Shown piece after piece: positions 8,724-17,272 of a DNA stretch of 64,000 nucleotides. The translations under genes and the position numbers were made by a program. The notes under the pieces are model-generated. The model was not told where the DNA came from. It saw nothing but the letters and a program-made list of their open reading frames with translations, and did no database searches. This DNA comes from JAPOUP01 sp026708635. GTDB taxonomy: Bacteria > Pseudomonadota > Alphaproteobacteria > Rhodobacterales > Rhodobacteraceae. The first letter of the stretch is position 1. Every line of letters begins with the position of its first letter. The stretch spans positions 992,001-1,056,000 of the forward strand of contig OZ241336.1 in the NCBI GenBank assembly GCA_965200115.1, given 5' to 3'.

Positions 8724-9815
8724 ATGCAAGCTTCACGCAGAATCAGGCGAAGGGGTTTCCTGGCGGGGTCGGCGGCCGCCATCGGCGTGACCACCGTGGC
8801 TGCCCCATTCGTTGGCCGGGCGGATTCGGCCGCAACGCTTCGCGTTGGCACATACGGCGGATATTTCCAGGACTCGTTTGACACTCACATATATCCGGAA
8901 TTCACCAAGGCAACGGGCATTCCGGTTGAATCCATCGGCGAGCCGACAGGCGAGGCCTGGCTTGTCCAGCTGGAGGCCGCGGCCCGTGCGGGCCAGGCGC
9001 CGGCGGACGTTTCAATGATGGCGCAGGTGCCGCGGCTGAAGGGACAGAAAAGCAGGCTCTGGGCACCGCTTGACGAGGCCCGCCTTCCGAATGCCGGCAA
9101 CCTGCCGGACCACTTCGTGCATCGCTACGACGACGGATCGATCAGCGGGATCGGCGCAGTGGCATGGTACATCACCCTCGTGACCAACACCGACGTCTAC
9201 CCCGCCGCACCCGGGAGCTGGAAGGCGCTCTGGGATCCGGCGAACGAGGACAGGCTCGGCCTTCTGGCGCTCGTGACGAACTCGTTCCTGCTGGAAATCA
9301 CCGCCACGGCCTGGTTTGGCGGCACAGAAATTCTCGACACCGAGGCCGGCATTCTCCAGGTCATGGACAAGCTCTCGGAAGTCAGGCCGAACGTCCGCCT
9401 GTGGTATCGTGACGAGGGACAGTTCCAGCAGGCACTTGAGACCGGCGAGATCCCCATGGGCCAGTACTACCATGACGTGACAGGCCTTGCCGCGGCTGAC
9501 GGCAAGCCCGTCCGGTCGACGTTCCCGGAGGAAGGTGGCGTCCTCGACTCCGGTTCATGGAGCGTCTCGAAGGCTTCGGAGCGGCTGGAGGAGGCCCACG
9601 TGTTCATCGACTACATGTGCCAGCCTTCAATCCAGTCGAAACTGTCACGCTTCGTCGGAACGGCGCCCACGATCATGCGCGAGATGACGGATCTCACCGA
9701 CGAGGAGTTTGCCGCCGTCGCGAGCGACATTCCTCCGATCCTGCCTCGTTACGACATCTACGGAGCACGCGGCGACTGGCTCAGCCAGAAGTGGTCCGAG
9801 CTGATCGTCAGGTAG
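8724..9815 (+). CDS. Extracellular solute-binding protein, PotD-like, Tat-exported
   Basis: 363-residue periplasmic receptor. The N-terminus RRIRRRGFLAG followed by a hydrophobic stretch and an AAPFVGRADS cleavage region is a twin-arginine signal. The mature sequence starts TLRVGTYGGYFQDSF, the opening strand of the spermidine/putrescine and opine class of binding proteins (SBP_bac_8-type). GAGGAG lies just upstream of the ATG. It heads a five-gene operon with ATPase, two permeases and an amidase, so it probably captures a polyamine-like or acylated amine compound. Ligand is inferred from family and from the amidase. Confidence 0.9.
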   Translation: MQASRRIRRRGFLAGSAAAIGVTTVAAPFVGRADSAATLRVGTYGGYFQDSFDTHIYPEFTKATGIPVESIGEPTGEAWLVQLEAAARAGQAPADVSMMAQVPRLKGQKSRLWAPLDEARLPNAGNLPDHFVHRYDDGSISGIGAVAWYITLVTNTDVYPAAPGSWKALWDPANEDRLGLLALVTNSFLLEITATAWFGGTEILDTEAGILQVMDKLSEVRPNVRLWYRDEGQFQQALETGEIPMGQYYHDVTGLAAADGKPVRSTFPEEGGVLDSGSWSVSKASERLEEAHVFIDYMCQPSIQSKLSRFVGTAPTIMREMTDLTDEEFAAVASDIPPILPRYDIYGARGDWLSQKWSELIVR

Positions 9816-9858
9816 TGGTCCTGAGGCGTGGTGAGCGGAACGCATTCGGAGAAGCGCG

Positions 9859-10911
9859 ATGACGTCTCTCCGAGGGGAGGGCCTTGTCAGGATCTACGGC
9901 GGCGTGGTCGCCGTCGCCGACGTCACTTTCGACTTTCCGGAAGGAAAGTTCGTCTGCCTGCTCGGCCCCTCCGGCTGTGGCAAGACGACCCTTCTGAGGC
10001 TGATTGCCGGCCTTGAGGCTCCGACCGCCGGCCGGATCCTGTTCGACGGCGTTGACCTGTCACGCGTTCCCGCCCACGACCGCGACATAGGCATGGTGTT
10101 CCAGTCGCTCGCGCTGTTTCCGCATCTCACGGTTGCGGAGAATGTCGCGTATCCGCTGAGAATCCGCGGTGCTTCAGGGACCGTCCGCAAGGCAAGGGTG
10201 GACGAGCTGCTTGATCTCGTGAAACTTCACGACGTGCAGGAACGCCGGATCCATCAGCTGTCGGGCGGCCAGCGTCAGCGCGTGGCGATCGCCCGCGCCC
10301 TTGCCATCGAACCCGCGCTCTTCCTGCTTGACGAACCGCTGTCCGCGCTTGACGCCATGCTGCGGGAACACATGCAGGTCGAGTTGCGCCTGCTGCAGCA
10401 AAGGCTTGGCATCACGACCATCGTCGTGACACACGACCAGCGCGAGGCCATGACCATGGCGGACCTGGTTGTCGTGATGAACCAGGGGCGGATCCTGCAG
10501 GCTGCGCCCCCGATCGACATCTACCACAATCCCGCCGACTCCTTCGTCGCGAGTTTCATCGGCACGACCAACCTCCTTGCCTGCCGACGGGTAAGCGGGG
10601 ATGCCGTCGAGATGTTAGGTCGCCGCGTCTCCATCCCGAACGCGCGCGCTTCCGGCTTGTCCGTAGGCGCGGGCGGAATGCTGACGGTTCGCCCCGAGGA
10701 CGTGTCGCTCAGCCCCGCCGTCGGGGAGGACGATTTCGAGGGCGTGGTCGAGTTCATCCGTGACCTGGGCGCCAGCGTCGAGATCTCTGTCGCGGTGCGT
10801 GGCCAGACGATGTTGTCGGTCTCGACACCCAAGGACCGCCCGCAGGTCGAGACGGGGCAAACAGTCGGCGTCAGTTTCAATACCGAGCGCGCTGCGGTGA
10901 CGCCGCGATGA
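9859..10911 (+). CDS. ABC transporter ATP-binding protein, PotA-like
   Basis: 350-residue ATPase energising the importer encoded around it. Walker A GPSGCGKTT at residues 36-44, signature LSGGQRQRVAIARAL at about 134, Walker B LFLLDEPLSALD at about 155, and the switch histidine in VVTHDQREAM. The C-terminal roughly 100 residues are a TOBE-type domain (LTVRPEDVSLS), typical of the spermidine/putrescine, iron and maltose importers. The stop overlaps the start of the next permease by 4 bases. Confidence 0.93.
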   Translation: MTSLRGEGLVRIYGGVVAVADVTFDFPEGKFVCLLGPSGCGKTTLLRLIAGLEAPTAGRILFDGVDLSRVPAHDRDIGMVFQSLALFPHLTVAENVAYPLRIRGASGTVRKARVDELLDLVKLHDVQERRIHQLSGGQRQRVAIARALAIEPALFLLDEPLSALDAMLREHMQVELRLLQQRLGITTIVVTHDQREAMTMADLVVVMNQGRILQAAPPIDIYHNPADSFVASFIGTTNLLACRRVSGDAVEMLGRRVSIPNARASGLSVGAGGMLTVRPEDVSLSPAVGEDDFEGVVEFIRDLGASVEISVAVRGQTMLSVSTPKDRPQVETGQTVGVSFNTERAAVTPR

Positions 10912-11765
10912 TCGCCCGGCAGGAAAGGTCGGCCTTCTGGACGCAGGCGCTCATGCCTTCCGCGGTGCTGGCCGTCTTCTTCGTTGTTCCGTTCGCGATC
11001 ATGCTTGCGGTCAGCTTCTTCGAGAGGGTCGAGGGAGGACTCTTCGAGCCTTCCTTTGATCTCGCAAGCTACATCCGTTTCCTTACCCCGTTCTTCGGCG
11101 GGATCCTGCTTGTCTCAATCACGCTGGCCGCAGGCACGGCGGCTGTCGTTGTCGCGGTTGCCTTTCCCTTCACCTGCTTCATGAGCCGGATGCGTCGACG
11201 AACCCAGTCCGCGGTGCTTGTGTTCATCCTGTCGGTCCTGTCGTTGTCGGAGGTCATCATCGGCTTTGCGTGGTCGACCCTGCTGTCGCAGACCGCCGGC
11301 ATCGGCAACCTGCTCGCGCTTCTGGGCCTCATCGAGGGCCCGAAGGCCTATGCTCCCGGCCTGCTGGCGCTCATGCTCGGGCTTGCCTATCTCGGGTTCC
11401 CGTACGCGGTTCTCACTATGTACCCTTCGGTGTCCCGGCTCGATCCCGAACTGACCGAAGCGGCCCGCATGTCCGGGGCGTCTCCGGTCCGGGCGTTTTT
11501 CAGCGTGACGCTGCCAATCATGCGCCGCACCATCATCGGCGCCCTGATCCTCGTGTTCGTGTTCACCCTTGGCGCCTACCTGCTGCCCCAGGTGCTCGGG
11601 AGGCCCCGGCACTGGACGTTGCCCGTTCACATCACCGACCAAGCGATCTTCCAGTCAAACATTCCCTTCGCCGCCGCCATGGCGATGTTCCTTCTGCTGG
11701 TGTCCCTTGCGCTGGTAGGTCTTGCCCTCGCGGCCGGCACCGACAGAAAGGGCGATCCCGCATGA
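10908..11765 (+). CDS. ABC transporter permease, PotB-like
   Basis: 285-residue inner-membrane protein with about six helices. The cytoplasmic EAA loop that docks on the ATPase reads EAARMSGASPVRAFFSVTLP near residues 184-203. It overlaps the ATPase gene by 4 bases upstream and the second permease by 4 bases downstream. It should form half of the channel with the next gene product. Confidence 0.92.
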   Translation: MIARQERSAFWTQALMPSAVLAVFFVVPFAIMLAVSFFERVEGGLFEPSFDLASYIRFLTPFFGGILLVSITLAAGTAAVVVAVAFPFTCFMSRMRRRTQSAVLVFILSVLSLSEVIIGFAWSTLLSQTAGIGNLLALLGLIEGPKAYAPGLLALMLGLAYLGFPYAVLTMYPSVSRLDPELTEAARMSGASPVRAFFSVTLPIMRRTIIGALILVFVFTLGAYLLPQVLGRPRHWTLPVHITDQAIFQSNIPFAAAMAMFLLLVSLALVGLALAAGTDRKGDPA

Positions 11766-12562
11766 CCCGACTGGCCCGCAACACGTTCGTCGGGATCGTG
11801 CTTCTGTTCCTGGCCGCGCCTCTTGTCGTGATCGCCGGCGTGTCCCTCAACCAGCCCAAGCGGCTCCTGTTCCCTCCTCAAGGATTCTCCGTCAAATGGT
11901 ACGCAGCGCTCTTCACGGAGAACGACTGGGCCTCCGCGCTCGCGAACTCCGTGATTGTCGCCGTCCTTGCATCCATTCTGGCGGTCAGCGTCGCGCTGCC
12001 GGTGGCCCATCTCGCGTGGTCTCGCAGAAGCCCGTTTGCCCGCGCCCTGTTTGGCCTCGGCATCGCCCCCTTCATGCTGCCGCCCGTGATATCCGCACTT
12101 GGGTTTCTGGTGTTCTGGCTGTCACTGGGACTGTACGGGAGCATTCTCGCGACGGTTGTCTCTCACGGGGTTTTCCTGGTCGCGCTTCCGCTGGTGACGA
12201 TTTCGCTGGGCCTGGAAGCGGTGGACCGGTCCCTCATCGAGGCCGCGCGAACCATGGGCGCGAACGGTCGGACCGTGTTCCTGACCGTAGTGTTCCCCTT
12301 GATCCGGCCCTATCTCGTTTCCGGATTCGCCTTCGCCGCCGTTCTCAGCCTGAACGAGTACATCATCGCCTACATGGTGGCGGGCTTTTCCGTCGAGACC
12401 CTTCCAATCAAGGTCTTTAACTCGCTTCGCTACGGCTACACGCCGGTCATGGCGTCGGCCGCGGTCCTGTTCGTCCTCGTTGCCGTAACCGTCTTCGGGG
12501 CTGTGGCCAGGTTCGGCGACCTGCCGCGTCTGCTAGGCGCATACCGGAGCGGCCAGCCATGA
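11762..12562 (+). CDS. ABC transporter permease, PotC-like
   Basis: 266-residue inner-membrane protein starting MTRLARNTFVGIVLLF at the ATGA overlap with the previous gene. Six hydrophobic segments and an EAA loop (IEAARTMGANGRTVFLTVV) match the second permease of polyamine-type importers. It overlaps the following amidase gene by 4 bases, so the transporter and enzyme are translationally coupled. The open frame extends far upstream only as a shadow of the first permease. Confidence 0.92.
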   Translation: MTRLARNTFVGIVLLFLAAPLVVIAGVSLNQPKRLLFPPQGFSVKWYAALFTENDWASALANSVIVAVLASILAVSVALPVAHLAWSRRSPFARALFGLGIAPFMLPPVISALGFLVFWLSLGLYGSILATVVSHGVFLVALPLVTISLGLEAVDRSLIEAARTMGANGRTVFLTVVFPLIRPYLVSGFAFAAVLSLNEYIIAYMVAGFSVETLPIKVFNSLRYGYTPVMASAAVLFVLVAVTVFGAVARFGDLPRLLGAYRSGQP

Positions 12563-13368
12563 CCGGTTCCGGGCCTTCGCTGAACGTGGGCATCTGGCAG
12601 GACGCCGGCATGCCCGGTGACATCGCCGCAAACCTGGCATCCATTTCCAAGGCAACGGAACGCGCCTCGGAGCGCGGCGTGGATCTCCTCATCTTTCCGG
12701 AGTGCTACCTGACCGGATACTTCAACGGGAATGCCGTCGAACGGATCGCCCGGCAGGTCGACCGTGACACGGTCCTCGAACTGCAGGTAACGGCAAGGTC
12801 AAGCGCGATCGCTATCCTGGTGGGATACTACGAGGCGACCGAGTCCGGAATCCACAATTCCGCAATGCTGATAGGGGCGGATGGCAGGATGCTCGCAAAC
12901 TACCGGAAACGAGCGCTTTTCGGTGAGTGGGAACGGCTCGTGTTCACGCCGGGCGGCGGGCCGGCCTTCGCCGATTACAGGGGCATCAGGATTTCAGTGC
13001 TGATCTGCCTTGACATCGAGTTTCCGGAGTTCGCAAGGGAATGCGCCCGCAACGGAGCCGACCTGATCGCCGTCCCGACATCACTCATGGAGCCGTACGG
13101 ACACATCGTCGACCGCCTGGTCCCCGCGCGCTCGATCGAGAACCAGGTCTATGTCGCGTACGCGAACCGCATTGGCCGGGAGCATGAAATGCACTTTGTC
13201 GGGAAGAGCGTGATCCTTGATCCTGAAGGTGCCGAACTGGCGCGGGCCTCATGCGACCTGCCGGAGCTGATATGCGCCGACATTTCCAAGTCGACGCTGA
13301 GTGCCGCCCGATCCGGGTTCAGCTATCTTGGCGAAGTTTCAAGAATCCGCAAGTCGGTTGAATTCTGA
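12559..13368 (+). CDS. Nitrilase-superfamily carbon-nitrogen hydrolase
   Basis: 269-residue cytoplasmic hydrolase. The Glu-Lys-Cys triad is visible: E48 in LIFPECYLTGYF, K117 in ANYRKRALFGEWE and C150 in ISVLICLDIEFPEF. The length fits the amidase / N-carbamoyl-amine hydrolase branches of the superfamily. It is the last gene of the polyamine-type ABC operon, overlapping the permease stop by 4 bases, so it probably hydrolyses the imported compound or a derivative, for example an N-carbamoyl or acyl amine. The exact substrate is inference. Confidence 0.88.
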   Translation: MTGSGPSLNVGIWQDAGMPGDIAANLASISKATERASERGVDLLIFPECYLTGYFNGNAVERIARQVDRDTVLELQVTARSSAIAILVGYYEATESGIHNSAMLIGADGRMLANYRKRALFGEWERLVFTPGGGPAFADYRGIRISVLICLDIEFPEFARECARNGADLIAVPTSLMEPYGHIVDRLVPARSIENQVYVAYANRIGREHEMHFVGKSVILDPEGAELARASCDLPELICADISKSTLSAARSGFSYLGEVSRIRKSVEF

Positions 13369-13559
13369 GTTTTTCACCTGGCTGCAGCCATTTTCTCGGA
13401 CATCGAAATGTGCAGGAGGAATTAACGATAGATTGCTGGATGCTTGATCGCCAATCTGGTCGAGGTCCGCCCTTTGGCCGTCAAGAAATAGCGCGAAGGC
13501 CTTCATCGCGAAGGGGAGGCCGATATGAGGATCGAAATCGGCAAGGACTGGTGCGTGCG

Positions 13560-14555
13560 CATGGCGCGGCACGAGGGCGACGCCTCGGCGTTCGGGTCCG
13601 ACACGTGCCCGTACCTACCGAAGGGTCATCGCCGGACCACGGTGACCGAGCAGTCTGGAGACGACCGGCAGGGGGATGCCCTCGATCACGCACTGGCTTG
13701 CGTACGAATGCCTCTCAAGTCGTGGAGGCGGACGTCCTTCAGCCCGGATCCCGGGCCAGGCATGGCTGAGGACCGACTCCGAAACCGGACTGCCGGTCCT
13801 TCCGGAAGGAAACACACAGGGCGACGTGCGGAGAAGACGGTCGAGAACCTCGCGGGCCGCCGACGACAGCCAGACCGTGCGGGGGCCCGTCTTGCCGTCG
13901 CGCAAATGGACGTGCCCGTCACGGAAGTCCGGTCAGCGCAAGGGGCCGGACGATGGAAACCGCCGGGGACGGCTCCGCCTCCTGTATCTCCTGATCCCCT
14001 GCAAGGGTTGCTGCCCTCGGGCCCGAGGCCGTCGGCCTCGGACACCTTAATGATGACCGACAGCACGGACATCGACCAGTCCGCCGACACAGGCGTCGCG
14101 TGCATCGACGCGAACCAGTCCCGCACGTCCTGCGAATTGATCTCGGCGATCTGGCGGCCCCTGAACCAGGGCAGGATCTGGTTGTTCACGTACCACCTGT
14201 TCACCTTCGGGGTGGAGGGCTTCCAGCGGCGGGACTGGCGGCGGAACGCTTCCTCCGCTACGGCCTCGAAGCTGGTTTCCTCCACAGAGGGAACGGCCGG
14301 CAAACCCTTGCGAACGGCAGTCAGGGCCACCCTTGCCGGCCTCGCACGCGTCCGCCACGCTCATCAGGTCCGCGTCGCCGATGAGTTTCCAGGCCCGTTG
14401 CCGCCGAACTGCATGTGGATGAAATACCGCTTGCGACCGGACGACAGGACCCTGATGCCGAATCCCCTCAGATCCGCGTCACGAACGTCGCGGGCCTTTT
14501 TGTGCCGGCTTTAGCGTCTTGATTCTCGATTCGGTGAGTCGTATTGACGGCATGC
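13560..14555 (-). pseudogene. Tyrosine-type phage/island integrase, frameshifted
   Basis: Reading the minus strand and changing frames gives the parts of a DUF4102-type integrase in order. The N-terminal arm-binding region is around 14555-14380. The core-binding domain (FEAVAEEAFRRQSRRWKPST and WFRGRQIAEINSQDVRDW) is at about 14290-14100. The catalytic domain is at about 13910-13560 with VWLSSAAREVLDRL, the HDLR box, HSYASQCVIEGIPLPVVSRL and LLGHRGPAMTLR. The box II HxxR lies at a frameshift (LHDLR in one frame, RHSYAS in another), and the tyrosine region follows another shift. At least three frameshifts mean no full protein. It sits about 120 bases from tRNA-Gln, the usual place for an island integrase. 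Confidence 0.8.
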
Positions 14556-14677
14556 CTTCCTCCCGCAATCAGTTGCAGACGCGGACGAACCGGGGGCCGG
14601 AACCAGTCCGCAGTTGCAGTTTTGGGAAGGAAAACACTACGCTTTTCCAAAGCGTTAACGCCGAAGGTGCGTATTGT

Positions 14678-14752
14678 TGGGGTGTAGCCAAGTGGTAAGG
14701 CAGCGGTTTTTGGTACCGTGTATCGTAGGTTCGAATCCTACCACCCCAGCCA
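14678..14752 (+). tRNA. tRNA-Gln (anticodon TTG)
   Basis: 75 bases with all arms. Acceptor stem TGGGGTG (14678-14684) pairs with CACCCCA (14742-14748), followed by G and an encoded CCA. The anticodon stem GCGGT/ACCGT encloses the loop TTTTGGT, anticodon TTG. The T arm is GTAGG-TTCGAAT-CCTAC. An integrase relic lies immediately to its left and an IS110-like element to its right, so this is a likely island insertion point. Confidence 0.95.
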
Positions 14753-14863
14753 AATCTTAAGGTTAGTTGCGATTCAGAGTGGAGCCGGGCGTGCGTTTTG
14801 GCGCGCCTTGTGATGGGGGCAAGAGGTGTGATGGGTGAAGGAGCGCGATTCTGCAGACCCCCT

Positions 14864-16287
14864 CGTATGCTCGGCGAATCAGCACTGACCGGGGGATGGG
14901 GCCGTTGAAAGGCCGGGGGCGGATTCCCGTTGGGAAACCGTCCCCTGCTCCCGCCGCCTCTTCGGTCGATGCCGGTGCCGGGACCCCCTCCGTCAGGCCT
15001 GGCGGAGGGGGTGCGGGGCGAGACCCCGCAGGACGGGTCGGACCGGACCCCCCTTGGATCGCGCGCGCGGATCCGGAAAAAAGTGCGGTCGGCCCGCCCT
15101 CCCGCCAGCCTCCCGCGTCCCGATGGATGCCGGGTCCGGGAACCGGACCGTCGCGGGAATGGGAGCGGGAGACCATGACCGCCGCAGTCGCCGGAATCGA
15201 CGTGGGCAAGCGCACCCTGAACATTCACCCGACGGTAGGGACGACACCGCCACGAACGACGCGGACGGGTTCCGCAGGGCCGCCCGCCTCCCCGGGGACG
15301 GCGGCGCGGAGCGGGCCGTCATGGAGGCCACGGGGCGGATGCACCGCGGCGTTGCGCGGTCGCCGCGCGACCGGGGCTTCGCGGTCGTGGTGGTCAACCC
15401 CCGGCGGTGCCGGGACCTCCCCGGGGCCAGCGGCGCGCCGGGGAGGACCGACAGGGCCGGCGCGGGGGTGCCCGCGGCCCTCAGTGCCGCGTTCCCGGAC
15501 ATGCCGGCCACGGCGCCGGCCGACGCGGCCGTCGACAGGCTCCGCGACATGCTCGTCCCGCGCGGGGCCCCCGTCGACCGGCGCGCGGAACTGGGGGCGG
15601 TTCCGGGCGGGGCCGGCGATCCGGAACCCGACGGGCCCGTCCGGAGGGTGCTGGAGGAGCCGGACGCCGCCGTCCGCGGGTACGACCGGCGGACCGGGGA
15701 GCCGGTCAGGGACTCGGAGAGCCTGGCGGAGAGCCACCGCATCCTGACCTCCGTGCCGGGGATCGGCCCGGTCACGGCGGCGTCCCCGTCGCCTGGACGG
15801 GCGGGCCGGGCGCGATCGGCAACCGCCAGGCCGCCGCCCCGGTCGGCGTGGCCCCCTTCGCCCGCGGCAGCGGCACCCTGAGGGGCGGGCGCCACGTCAG
15901 CGGCGGGCGCGGGCGTCCGGGGGACGTCCCCCGCATGGCGGCGATGGCGGCCCGCACGTTCAGCCCGGAGATGAAGGCGCTCCACCGCCGGCTCAGGGAA
16001 AGGGGCAGGCGCCACAGGGCCGCGGTGACCGCGGTCATGCGGAAACCGGCCGTCACCGCGAACGTCCCTCTCCGCGACCGGCGCATGTGGGAGGACCGCA
16101 CGGCCAACGCCGCCTGACGCCCGGCACCGGACCGGACCGACCGACCGGCCGCGCCCCGCGGCCGGACCGCCGCCGCCTGCCCGCGCGGCGCACGCCGGTG
16201 GAAAGCGGTGTGCAGAACCCGGATCCGGAGGCCCGGAAACCGTTCAAAAAACCCGGATCAGGGCTTGAACCGAAACATGGATGCTTT
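14864..16287 (+). mobile_element. IS110-family (IS1111-like) element, copy A
   Basis: A 1,424-bp unit from CGTATGCTCGGCG to CCGAAACATGGATGCTTT. It matches, almost base for base, the reverse complement of 36256-37679, which has exactly the same length. Flanking sequences differ on both sides, which sets the boundaries. No long terminal inverted repeats are seen, as usual in the family. It is inserted between tRNA-Gln and the Fic gene. The transposase is frameshifted (see that entry). Confidence 0.85.
15175..16117 (+). pseudogene. IS110-family transposase, two frameshifts (copy A)
   Basis: The N-terminus MTAAVAGIDVGKRTLNIHP (15175, RuvC-like DEDD start with GIDVGK) runs in one frame. The middle, AVMEATGRMHRGVARSPRDR and VVVVNPRRCRDLPGASGA with a TDR motif, then SVPGIGPVTAAS, runs in a second. 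The C-terminus, AIGNRQAAAPVGVAPFARGS through AVTAVMRKP to 16117, runs in a third. These are the blocks of an IS1111-type transposase in correct order. Each switch is equivalent to loss of one base: near 15225 (around the CACCCGACGG) and near 15780. Copy B carries the same two switches, so the element had lost its frame before it spread, or depends on recoding. Confidence 0.8.
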
Positions 16288-16289
16288 GT

Positions 16290-16883
16290 TCACGGACTTT
16301 GCAACTGCAATTTGACCAGATACGCGAGATAGTCCTCCATCGCCGTAAAATCGAGGTGGCCGTTCTCCCAGGCTTGATCAGCCGCTTGCAGGGCTTGCAC
16401 ATAGGCGTCTCGGGTTTTGCGAATCCGCTCCGGAAGGATGGGTCTTCCGGGCAGCAAGGATCCGGCGCGAACACACAGCAGGTAGTAACAAAAGGCCCGC
16501 GCCGTGCGTCCGTTACCCTCAATGAAGGGATGGATCCAGTTTACACGCCAGAGAGCGTAGGCGGCCAGTTCCGTTCCGGACCAGGTGAACCAGTTTTCCT
16601 GAATGGTTGTGATGCACCGATCCATCGCACTGTCCACCCCCTTGAAATGTGGAGGAACATGGCTACCCACATAGACAGGTTCCTTCCGGAACCGCCCGGC
16701 GTGCTGCGAGATGTTGGCCACGGCGACGTGATTCAGTGTCCACAGCAGATATTTGTCCACCGGGGCCACATCTTTTGACAGACCGATTTCAACGCAGTTA
16801 GTCAGGAGTTCGTACTGACGGATGAGATTGTGCCGCTCCACACTCTCAAAGAGTGGCGCATTCTCCTCCTTGAGAACGTACAT
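16290..16883 (-). CDS. Fic domain protein
   Basis: 197-residue protein from the ATG at 16883 (MYVLKEENAPLFESVERHN). The catalytic motif HPFIEGNGRTAR at residues 118-129 matches HPFx(D/E)GNGRxxR completely, so it should transfer AMP or another nucleotide-derived group to a hydroxyl side chain. The flap region (VYVGSHVPPHF) is also present. No inhibitory S/TxxxE(G/N) motif is seen in the protein itself. The start lies 8 bases after the stop of a small gene. The frame is open to 16985, but that part is a shadow of the small gene. Its right neighbour on the transcript is a wrecked RT-associated nitrilase, which suggests a defence or toxin setting (inference). Confidence 0.85.
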   Translation of the reverse strand: MYVLKEENAPLFESVERHNLIRQYELLTNCVEIGLSKDVAPVDKYLLWTLNHVAVANISQHAGRFRKEPVYVGSHVPPHFKGVDSAMDRCITTIQENWFTWSGTELAAYALWRVNWIHPFIEGNGRTARAFCYYLLCVRAGSLLPGRPILPERIRKTRDAYVQALQAADQAWENGHLDFTAMEDYLAYLVKLQLQSP

Positions 16884-16891
16884 CAGAGGCT

Positions 16892-17104
16892 CTATTCCGT
16901 TGGGAACAACCGCATCCGGCCGACAGCGGCCTGCGCCGATTCCTTTGTGAATGTGGAGCCGCTGGGGGCGTTTCCGTAGGCCCAACTGGCCGCCTGCTCC
17001 CGCAACTCATCATCGGAGATCATGTGGTTCCTGGCGGCTTCATACAACGCGTCCAGATCGGGGCGCTTGGGCGCACGTTTGAATGCTGATTTTCTTTCCG
17101 CCAT
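16892..17104 (-). CDS. Small protein upstream of Fic (possible partner)
   Basis: 70 residues, acidic in the middle: DLDALYEAARNHMISDDELR then SWAYGNAP and FTKESAQAAVGRM. A GGAGGGAACCCC ribosome site precedes the ATG at 17104. It ends 8 bases before the Fic start, so the two are probably cotranslated. Its place and size are those of an antitoxin, but it does not show the S/TxxxE(G/N) inhibitory motif of known Fic antitoxins such as VbhA. I do not recognise a named family with certainty. Confidence 0.6.
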   Translation of the reverse strand: MAERKSAFKRAPKRPDLDALYEAARNHMISDDELREQAASWAYGNAPSGSTFTKESAQAAVGRMRLFPTE

Positions 17105-17272
17105 GGGGTTCCCTCCTGTCTTGCCGACCGTCTGGTTGCTGATGGCCTGATCACGATCCTCTCGGCCGGCCTCACTCCGTACTGATCTTAACTGACCTTT
17201 TGGAAGAGGGCAAATTGGCGGGTTCTGAGGTTCTGAGACATCCGGATGTCGATCCTCGTGGGTGAAATTCGA

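Noticed and set aside
13525..13602. Short plus-strand start (MRIEIGKDWCVRMARHEG) behind GGGGAGG, like small phage proteins
   Set aside because: It runs at once into the antisense of the integrase relic and has no stop of its own; too short to support as a gene.
15175..16117. Programmed -1 frameshifting of the IS110-like transposase as a settled explanation
   Set aside because: No A- or T-rich slippery heptamer or clear stem-loop is visible at the switch sites, and IS110-type transposases are normally one frame. Kept only as an alternative.
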